Virus record (IMG/VR): IMGVR_UViG_3300021957_000256
Span: 1 to 26,093 of that record
Strand: one strand, 5' to 3'
DNA length: 26,093 nt
Source of the DNA: a virus
The notes under the pieces are model-generated. The model did no database searches and was not told the origin of the DNA. It saw nothing but the letters and a program-made list of their open reading frames with translations. This document shows, piece by piece, positions 18,031 to 24,680 of this stretch (position 1 is its first letter; each line of letters begins with the position of its first letter). A program made the position numbers and the translations under genes.

Positions 18031-18798
18031 TTAGCTTTTTTGATTTATTTCGTTTTGTTGTATTTCTTGAGCAGCCACTTGTATAATCTGAGGATCTCTA
18101 ATTATAACACCAGAGTAAAATAATATTCTAGTTATAACCTCAACTTGCTCAGAAGAATTTAATTCAAAGTTTGTAGAATTAGGGCTATCGTCATATATGT
18201 ATTGACCAACCGTACCTAGTGTAAACGCCCATTTAACATTCCTAGGTTTTCTAAGTAAACTAGTTGAAACACCGCTTTGTATAGTGTCAGGTTTAATTAT
18301 TAATTTATTAGACTCGTATAAATAAGTTGGAAAGCTTTCAGTTGAAGCCGTTAGTGGTGATCTTTGTATGTTGTAAAATTCGTTTCTAGATAACCTTTGT
18401 ATCTCAGTTGATAAACCGTTTACAGGTGTAAACACAGGTGTGCCTAATTTATAAAAAGAAACCTGAGTACTCGAAGGTATTGAGCCATCATTTATTATAG
18501 TATCAACTCCATTGACTGGATTTGTAGGTAGATCAAATTTTCCATTAACATAAACACAATCGCCTTCAGTTTTAAAAGGAGATATTTTTTCGTCGATGCT
18601 CATTCGTCTATCTGAGTAGTCGTAATCTGATTGTGGCACTCGTAGTTGTTGGTTTAAGTCATCAAAGTATTGCTCAAATATATCAAGCTGTACTTGTGTA
18701 GCTGTTCTATTAAATTCGTCAGGTGTAATATATCCACGCTGCTCTTTGTTTAGTATTAATAAAACTGTTTTATATACAGTATCTACATTTATTGCCAT
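18031..18798 (-). CDS. Head-tail connector / ring protein, 255 residues
   Basis: The N-terminal helices read VYKTVLLILNKEQRGYITPD followed by a QVQLDIFEQYF helix. The middle is beta-rich. The C-terminal part has SLLRKPRNVKW, an NFELNSSEQVEVITRILFYSG helix and a final Gln-rich helix. I recognise this as the widespread small ring/adaptor type found beside capsid and tail genes in crAss-like and marine phages. The NKEQRGYI-x-P-x-EFN start and the RKP-x-x-x-W strand are the most telling parts. It likely contacts the portal or the next ring. It follows a hairpin after the 276-residue gene and starts after an A/T-only leader. The family assignment is from memory of patterns, and no structure was compared. 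Confidence 0.68.
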   Translation of the reverse strand: MAINVDTVYKTVLLILNKEQRGYITPDEFNRTATQVQLDIFEQYFDDLNQQLRVPQSDYDYSDRRMSIDEKISPFKTEGDCVYVNGKFDLPTNPVNGVDTIINDGSIPSSTQVSFYKLGTPVFTPVNGLSTEIQRLSRNEFYNIQRSPLTASTESFPTYLYESNKLIIKPDTIQSGVSTSLLRKPRNVKWAFTLGTVGQYIYDDSPNSTNFELNSSEQVEVITRILFYSGVIIRDPQIIQVAAQEIQQNEINQKS

Positions 18799-18817
18799 TT
18801 ATTTATTTTTTTATGTA

Positions 18818-18850
18818 ATATAAAGGGACAGAGTTAACTATCCCCTATAT
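18818..18850 (-). terminator. Intra-operon hairpin before the first ring protein gene (weak terminator or processing site)
   Basis: Arms 18818-18828 and 18841-18850 pair as ATATA/TATAT and GGGA/TCCC, with one wobble and one bulged base, around a 12-base loop. On the leftward transcript it is followed by an A-rich leader and not by a U tract, so it is not a standard terminator. It occupies most of the 67-base gap and could stabilise or process mRNA. Confidence 0.4.
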
Positions 18851-18865
18851 ATTGATTATTACACA

Positions 18866-19696
18866 TTAATTAAGTTTTTTCTCTATTGACTTCAAAACCT
18901 CAATACCTTCATCGGTTTTAAAGTAAGCAGCCATAGCAGAATAAGGGTTTTCATCGAAAGGTACAGTCATTAACTTTCTATTATTACTAGCCCAGTTAAA
19001 TGTTCTATTGTCTCCACTTAAAGTTATAATACCAGTTTCTGTTGCTTTAATAGCTACGTTGCGTAAATGAACGTTTTCGTCGTTAGCTAATTCTATAAAC
19101 AATCCTGGATTACTTTTAGCAAAGATATATAAATCTCTTTTTATTTCCTTAGAACTCATAGAAGATACTTCAGAGCCTTTTTCAACTCGTAATATCGCTT
19201 CCGCTTGGTCAATGTCCATTGTTCTTGCAGCTGAAATTGCTTCGAATTCAAGTTCTAAATCTTCTAAATCATCTTTAGCCACTTCCTGTGCATCAAACTC
19301 ATAATATTTTTTGTTTAAGTCAGGGTGATATAATGATAGTAATTTTTGTAAATTTTGCTTTTGTTTAGGCACAGTCAATATACCGTTTTCAAAAACAATT
19401 TGCCCTAATGTAGCTTCTCCGTTTTGATTTTGTATAAATGGAGATTGCTGATTAGTAGCATACCTAATTTCTTTTTGAACACCTTGCTCTTCATCGAAAT
19501 AAAGCAAAGGTTTTAACCTTGAGTGCCTAGCTTTAAGTCTAAACGTTAAAGGTTCTTGATTTCCAGCTAAGTAATAGCTTCTATCTTTTATTTCCCACTT
19601 TGGTTTTGCAGGTTGTACTGGTGTAGATACTTTTTTAGTTTCTACTATTGGTTGAGGTGCAACCTCTACTTTTTTTGCTGTAGCTTGTTTAGCCAT
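18866..19696 (-). CDS. Conserved phage structural-region protein of unknown function, 276 residues
   Basis: No enzymatic motif is visible. The first 30 residues are Lys/Pro/Val-rich and probably disordered. Then comes KPKWEIKDRSYYLAGNQEPL, an EIRYATNQQSPF segment, LSLYHPDLNKKYYEF, an acidic helical stretch (about 140-165) and a mixed C-terminal domain. I recall similar proteins encoded just after the capsid gene in marine phages, always annotated as hypothetical. The position between capsid and connector genes, and hairpins on both sides, suggest a virion or assembly role such as head completion or a minor capsid component. The start follows an A/T-only stretch, with no Shine-Dalgarno sequence. 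Function is not established. Confidence 0.6.
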   Translation of the reverse strand: MAKQATAKKVEVAPQPIVETKKVSTPVQPAKPKWEIKDRSYYLAGNQEPLTFRLKARHSRLKPLLYFDEEQGVQKEIRYATNQQSPFIQNQNGEATLGQIVFENGILTVPKQKQNLQKLLSLYHPDLNKKYYEFDAQEVAKDDLEDLELEFEAISAARTMDIDQAEAILRVEKGSEVSSMSSKEIKRDLYIFAKSNPGLFIELANDENVHLRNVAIKATETGIITLSGDNRTFNWASNNRKLMTVPFDENPYSAMAAYFKTDEGIEVLKSIEKKLN

Positions 19697-19733
19697 AATA
19701 TAATAAAATTTAATAATTTAATAAAAGTAATAG

Positions 19734-19760
19734 TTACCCCCATAAATTATACGGGGGTAA
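19734..19760 (-). terminator. Hairpin downstream of the major capsid gene (partial terminator or attenuator)
   Basis: Perfect 8-bp arms 19734-19741 and 19753-19760 (TTACCCCC / GGGGGTAA), the five G-C pairs being strong for this AT-rich genome. The loop is 11 bases. On the leftward transcript it lies 24 bases after the capsid stop and is followed by CTATTACTTTTATT, a broken U tract. This fits a leaky terminator, like T7 T-phi behind its capsid gene, that would raise capsid mRNA relative to downstream genes. Confidence 0.6.
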
Positions 19761-19783
19761 AAATTACAGTAATTTACTCTTGA

Positions 19784-21157
19784 TTATGTGAATAATACAA
19801 AGTTGTTAGCACCTTGTACACATAAACATCTTTCAGATAAGAAGTGAACTTCCATTGCATCTAAAGAAGATGTAGCAGCTCCACCAACTGATCCAGTTAA
19901 CCAAGACTTCATTCTTCTGTCGTCAGCTTCAGAAGCTCTATAACGTACGTGTAAGAATGGACGTCTGATGTTCTGTCCTAGTGATTGGTCATATACAGTT
20001 GAAGTTCCAGCAGGTACAAGAATACCGTTGATGCTTGCATCATCAGCGATTCCTCTTGTAGAAGCATCGTTTAAGTATTTCCAGTCAGTTTTGTAGAAGT
20101 CATAAGAACCTCTTCTGAATCCAGAGAAACCTAAGTTTAATGCCATTTGCTCAGAGTTATTAAATACTCCAAAATTAACACCGTTTTGGTAATTACCGTT
20201 TATAGCACCAAGCATGTCGTCAAAAGCCAAAGCAGTAACTCTGTTTAAAAACAACATGTTTTCTTCAATAGCTCCTTCTTTATCTAATCCTTTAAGAATG
20301 TTGTCAAAGTCATCCAAGTCTCCTGCAAAAGCGTTGTCAACTTGTCCTCTACCAGATACAGCAGAAAATAAACCTTCAGTACCTTCGATTCCAGTTGGAA
20401 CATCTCCGTTACCTGATTTTTTCTCTCCTTCAATAACAGCCATTTCTAAATAGTCTTCAAAACGCAAACGAGTTTCTCCTTCACCTTTTAAGTACCATAA
20501 GTATCCAGAGTCTCCTCCTTCAGTGGTTACTTCTACCCATCCAATTTGAGATGCGTCAGATCCACTTACTTCATACTTATCTTTAATAATGATTGGTTTG
20601 TTAGAAAACTGAGTGAAAGAAGGTTCTACAGATACAGCAGTAGTATCAGTTCCTTTTTTGTATTCAGATCCGTAAACGAATACTTTTACTCCAGTTGCTC
20701 CAACTAAAGCGTGAATTTCAGAGTCAGCCAAAGAATAACCGTGAATTGTAGCGGTTGATGTAGTTGGTGTTGCTGAAATATAAGCTTTTGCAGATGCAGA
20801 ACCGTCAGCTTTAATAACCAAAATAGTTTGCCCTTCAGCTAAAACGTTAGTAGTAGGTAATCCACCTAAAGCTCCACCAGCGGTAAGAGTTAATCCTTCG
20901 TAAGAAACGTGTAATCTGTTTTGTTCAGACCAAACAACTTGGTCAGAAGTCATAGGAATTTCAGCTCCTACCATTTTTAAAAATCCTCCAATAGTACGAT
21001 TTCCGTATCTTTCAACTTCTGCTTCGTATACTTCTGGAATGTATTGCTGAGCCCAGTTTGCACTGTTTGCGTCAGCACTTGTAAAGTCGATATAGTTTGT
21101 TGATAATACCGATTTTTTTGCGTAAGGCGTTAAGCCTGATCCACCTGATAATGCCAT
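19784..21157 (-). CDS. Major capsid protein, HK97-like fold, 457 residues
   Basis: The protein forms the icosahedral head shell. The N-terminal arm is followed by QYIPEVYEAEVERYGNRTIG and a FLKMVGAEIPMTSDQVVW strand. A beta-rich insertion spans about 95-215. RLRFEDYLEMAVIEGE begins the core helical part, and the C-terminus is HFLSERCLCVQGANNFVLF, which resembles the last strand and loop of crAss-like and marine phage capsid proteins. Length and position after portal and scaffold fit. Hand counts of sample lines give about 35-42% GC here against about 23-32% in two lines of the giant gene, and GAC/AAC codons are frequent. Both fit strong expression. The start is preceded by attaaaacattttattATG with no Shine-Dalgarno sequence. 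A strong hairpin lies just downstream. Confidence 0.85.
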   Translation of the reverse strand: MALSGGSGLTPYAKKSVLSTNYIDFTSADANSANWAQQYIPEVYEAEVERYGNRTIGGFLKMVGAEIPMTSDQVVWSEQNRLHVSYEGLTLTAGGALGGLPTTNVLAEGQTILVIKADGSASAKAYISATPTTSTATIHGYSLADSEIHALVGATGVKVFVYGSEYKKGTDTTAVSVEPSFTQFSNKPIIIKDKYEVSGSDASQIGWVEVTTEGGDSGYLWYLKGEGETRLRFEDYLEMAVIEGEKKSGNGDVPTGIEGTEGLFSAVSGRGQVDNAFAGDLDDFDNILKGLDKEGAIEENMLFLNRVTALAFDDMLGAINGNYQNGVNFGVFNNSEQMALNLGFSGFRRGSYDFYKTDWKYLNDASTRGIADDASINGILVPAGTSTVYDQSLGQNIRRPFLHVRYRASEADDRRMKSWLTGSVGGAATSSLDAMEVHFLSERCLCVQGANNFVLFT

Positions 21158-21175
21158 AATAAAATGTTTTAATGT

Positions 21176-22243
21176 TTAATTGTTAAATGTTTTTTTAATC
21201 TTTAATTTTGAAGAATCAACACCGCTTATTGCTCGTACTTTAAATCCGCCAACAGTAACTTCAGAAGGCGCCGTCGACCTCGCTTCTAAGCTTGTGTTTT
21301 TAGATTTTGCAACTACGTCTTTCACTGCATCAGCCTTGCCTTGCTCATAAAAGTGTTTTGCAATAGTATCTACATTTTCAGCAGCATAAATAGCTTTGTG
21401 ATAACCTTTCGTATCCACTACTTCACCTTTGTCATTTAGGAACTTCCCAATAAGGTTATTAATGTTTGATTGGTTTTCTGCAACTTTACTTACATTTTGA
21501 ATGCCATATCTAAATGTTTTTTCACCTAATTTGAAATCAAAACCTTTGAAATCTTGGTTAAACATTTGTTTAGTACTTTCCTTAAATGCGGAATGCTGTT
21601 GCTCAGCTATTTTCTGATTCTCATTGTATCGGTTAAAAAACTCCGAAGCTTCTTTCTGTTCTGGCGACATACCTGGTCTCAACTTGATTTCCGAGTAATA
21701 TTTGTCTTTCAGACCTTCTAAAAACTTTTTCGCTTTTGCAACCTCTTCTTTTTTTGCGAGTTTCTTTTTGCGGATGTCTCGCTCCTCATCTATTTCTTCG
21801 TCAAATTCAAAACTGTCTTCCATTAAGAAATCAATTTCAGCAGCATCTAAATGTGACTTTGTTTGTTTGTAATATTCTGTTAGTAATGTATCTGAATCAA
21901 CATTACTGTAATCTGCGTTTAACCTAACGTAGTCCTGTACAGTTCCTCCAGTTTCTTTCATAAAGTCAACTAGCTTTTCTACGTTTTCAGGTAAATCAGA
22001 ATTAGGTGTAGACTCAATAACTTGTTGAATTTCTTCTTCGGTTGAATCCTTTGGCACCTCTCCTAATGTAATAACCTCTTCTTCGTTATCTTGAGTTAAC
22101 TCCTCAATCTCAACTTTAGGTTCTTCTATTTCTTGAACAACTTCTTGCTCTTCTGTTTTTGTTTCAGATAAATCTACTTTAGTAACGTTATCTTCTACGT
22201 TTTTGAGACCTTCTCTAAGATCTACTTTAATTGTTTCTGACAT
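21176..22243 (-). CDS. Capsid assembly scaffolding-like protein, 355 residues
   Basis: The first 85 residues are very acidic (runs of Glu and Asp) and low in complexity, and likely disordered. The middle (about 145-230) is charged and helical, including KKKLAKKEEVAKAKKFLEGL. The C-terminus is basic (KLKIKKTFNN). Scaffolding proteins commonly have such acidic helical bodies with a basic tail that binds the capsid protein, and this gene sits immediately upstream of the capsid gene by 18 bases and after the portal. No protease motif is evident, so scaffold removal or any protease must be encoded elsewhere. An alternative is a minor head protein. The function rests on composition and gene order. 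Confidence 0.7.
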   Translation of the reverse strand: MSETIKVDLREGLKNVEDNVTKVDLSETKTEEQEVVQEIEEPKVEIEELTQDNEEEVITLGEVPKDSTEEEIQQVIESTPNSDLPENVEKLVDFMKETGGTVQDYVRLNADYSNVDSDTLLTEYYKQTKSHLDAAEIDFLMEDSFEFDEEIDEERDIRKKKLAKKEEVAKAKKFLEGLKDKYYSEIKLRPGMSPEQKEASEFFNRYNENQKIAEQQHSAFKESTKQMFNQDFKGFDFKLGEKTFRYGIQNVSKVAENQSNINNLIGKFLNDKGEVVDTKGYHKAIYAAENVDTIAKHFYEQGKADAVKDVVAKSKNTSLEARSTAPSEVTVGGFKVRAISGVDSSKLKIKKTFNN

Positions 22244-22274
22244 AATATGATATTATAAAATTAGTAAATAGTTA

Positions 22275-24680
22275 TCACCTAGGTTCAAACTGCTCTAGGC
22301 CAAATCCGCCGAGGTTGTCAAACCCAGCTGATTCAAAATTCTTCGGTAAAGAATCATTTTTTCTTTGATCAATTAACTCGCTTTGTTGAGTTGCTTGTAT
22401 TTTTGTTCTATCGTCTTTACGATCTTCTTTATATTTTTCTTCTTCTTTTTTTACACCAGATTGAGCCTCTGCTAAACGCATATTGTATTGGAATTCTACC
22501 TCCATTAATTGCTTTTTAATCTCAGCCTCTTGTTGTAGCTTTTGAATATCAAATTGAGATTTTGATTGCTCTATTTGTATTTTAGTTTGAGCTAAAGCTT
22601 GTTGCTTTTGAACTTCTGCCATAGCTGCTGCTTCTGACGCTTGAGCGTTTGCTTGTGCTTGCGCTTGTATATTAGCTTGCTTCTGTTCCTGCTCTCTTTT
22701 AATATTTTTTTCTTGCTTAAGCTTCAAGAACTGATTAGCTATCTTAATGTTTTTTATTTGTCTAATATCAATAGTATCAGATAAGCTTACTCCTCCGGTT
22801 TGTAAAGCTATTTGTATATTTTTCTCTAACAAAGCTTTTTCTTCTTCCTCAGGTTCTAACTCTAAGAAAATACCAAAATCATGCAACTGCAATTCCATAA
22901 ACTCTTTTAACGTATTTGTATTAAAAGTACTTATAGAGTTCATTAATGAATTTTCAGTAAAAGGGTTTTCAATTAGATCAGCTACTTTTAAACTTATGTT
23001 TTCACAAACACGTAAAGTTATAAAAAGTAAAGAATCCAATAAATGTCTTGTAGCTGTGTTTGAAGCATTTGCTGCTAATTTTTGAACACCTACTAAAGCA
23101 TCTTTATCAGGTAAGCTTCCGTCTCTAGCTTCATTTAAACCAGTTACATCTCTTATCATTTGTAAATAATACTGATAAGTACCTATCAAACTTTGTATTT
23201 TAGCTTGACCAGATGATGTTGCTAATTCTTGAATAGGAACTTTACCTGCGTTTAAACCACCGTCTTGATTTAGTGATCTACCTACTATGGATCCTGTTTG
23301 AAAATACATATTAAGAGCCTCAGCTGGATTGTAACTTGTTCCATTACCTAAATCAACTTCAGCTAAACCGTCCATATCTAAAAATACGCCATCAGGCACT
23401 ATTCTAGACATCACTTGTTGTAGTTTTAAATGAGTTAACTGAATCATATCAGCAAAACCTGTTATTTTACTCACAACAGACTCTATACGTCCTTTATACA
23501 TTTTAGGTGCGCTAATACAGTAATTCATTTCTACTTTTGTGGTATCAGCATTTGGCCTAGTCATATTTTCAGCCATCTTCCATTCAAGCATTGTATTAGT
23601 ACCTATAACTTTAGCCCCAGTATATAAAACCTCTATGCTTCTAGAAATTCTTTCAAAATTATCATTTTTGGGTGGATTAAAAGAATCTGTTTTTTGAAGA
23701 GCTTTTTCCAAACCTTGCTCAGTCTTTTTTATTTTAAAAACCTGATCCATATAAGTCTTGTATTCAAAATACATTACTTGAACGGTATTTTCGTCATAAT
23801 TACCCCAACCTGTAACGTATTGAGATCTTCCTGAGTTTTTCTCTATTTCTTCCATCTCCTCATTGGATAGGTCTGGAAATTGCTTTTTTAACTCTGGTAT
23901 AGATATAGCTTTAACTTCACCTACATAATATATGTCTTGAAAGTTAGGATCTTCAGTGTAAGAGTAAACCATACAAGCTGGATCTACGTAATCCACAACT
24001 ATTCCTTGAGATTTTTCAAATCTAGTTTTAGTAGCTGCTATTCCTATAACTGTTAAATCGTGAGCTAATCTTCTTTTTGTTTCTTCGTATTTATTAGCGG
24101 ATAAAACCGTGTTTATAACTTCTTCTTCAGCAACTTCTACATTTTGCTTGTAAGACATTTGCATGTGTAAATCAAGCTCTTCGTTTGTTTCTGGTAAGTT
24201 TTCTAAGTCTTGAGTTTGAGAAAAATCCATACCTAAATTTTCCTTTAAGTTAATAAGGGCATTTTTGGTATTCATATCTTTCTCTATAGCTTCTGCATAC
24301 TCTGTTCTGTTTTTAACAGAAAAAGGATCCTGTGCAAAAGCTGTTATGTCATATGATTTATTAGATAATCCATTTGCTACTATATCCACAAACTTAGATA
24401 TAATAGGTACAGGTGTCCAATCTAAATTTAAATAAGATAAATCACCGTTGATTGATAATTCGTTTTTATACTTCTGAACACTTTGTTCACCTCTAGCATA
24501 TAATCTTAACTGATGAAAGTTTGAGTAGTATTTAGCGTATCTATTCCCTGATCCGCCTTTTTGAAACCACTCTTGCTCTATAGCTCTACTTACTTGTATA
24601 CCGTAGTCTAAGCTTGCTTTTTCTTGATCGCTAACTGTTTGACTAGGAAATGAACTATTAGTGTTAGTTTGTATATTCAT
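22275..24680 (-). CDS. Portal protein, 801 residues
   Basis: The portal is the ring at one vertex through which the terminase packs DNA and to which the connector rings bind. RLYARGEQ, then NLDWTPVPIISKFVDIVANG (about 80-115) and VDPACMVYSYTEDPNF-type segments match large portals of crAss-like and marine phages. The body is mixed alpha/beta. From about 640 to 790 the protein is a Gln/Ala/Lys/Glu-rich coiled coil, which may form the portal barrel reaching into the head. The length is similar to crAss-like portals as I remember them. It starts directly after the terminase stop with no gap (TAAATG), so the two are coupled, and it ends with TGA. The next gene is the scaffold-like protein, the standard order. 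Confidence 0.85.
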   Translation of the reverse strand: MNIQTNTNSSFPSQTVSDQEKASLDYGIQVSRAIEQEWFQKGGSGNRYAKYYSNFHQLRLYARGEQSVQKYKNELSINGDLSYLNLDWTPVPIISKFVDIVANGLSNKSYDITAFAQDPFSVKNRTEYAEAIEKDMNTKNALINLKENLGMDFSQTQDLENLPETNEELDLHMQMSYKQNVEVAEEEVINTVLSANKYEETKRRLAHDLTVIGIAATKTRFEKSQGIVVDYVDPACMVYSYTEDPNFQDIYYVGEVKAISIPELKKQFPDLSNEEMEEIEKNSGRSQYVTGWGNYDENTVQVMYFEYKTYMDQVFKIKKTEQGLEKALQKTDSFNPPKNDNFERISRSIEVLYTGAKVIGTNTMLEWKMAENMTRPNADTTKVEMNYCISAPKMYKGRIESVVSKITGFADMIQLTHLKLQQVMSRIVPDGVFLDMDGLAEVDLGNGTSYNPAEALNMYFQTGSIVGRSLNQDGGLNAGKVPIQELATSSGQAKIQSLIGTYQYYLQMIRDVTGLNEARDGSLPDKDALVGVQKLAANASNTATRHLLDSLLFITLRVCENISLKVADLIENPFTENSLMNSISTFNTNTLKEFMELQLHDFGIFLELEPEEEEKALLEKNIQIALQTGGVSLSDTIDIRQIKNIKIANQFLKLKQEKNIKREQEQKQANIQAQAQANAQASEAAAMAEVQKQQALAQTKIQIEQSKSQFDIQKLQQEAEIKKQLMEVEFQYNMRLAEAQSGVKKEEEKYKEDRKDDRTKIQATQQSELIDQRKNDSLPKNFESAGFDNLGGFGLEQFEPR

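Noticed and set aside
16939-18798. T7 gp11-type tail tubular A protein
   Set aside because: Neither connector gene shows the N-terminal pattern of the T7 gp11 family; the ring-protein patterns fit better.
19697-19783. Late promoter in front of the 276-residue gene
   Set aside because: The gap has no Bacteroidota-type TAnnTTTG box with an upstream TTTG; the sequence is simply A/T-rich around a hairpin.
22747-23085. Plus-strand 112-residue frame inside the portal gene
   Set aside because: It is antisense to a clear portal protein, has no plausible leader, and is Ser/Phe/Asn-rich without a recognisable motif.
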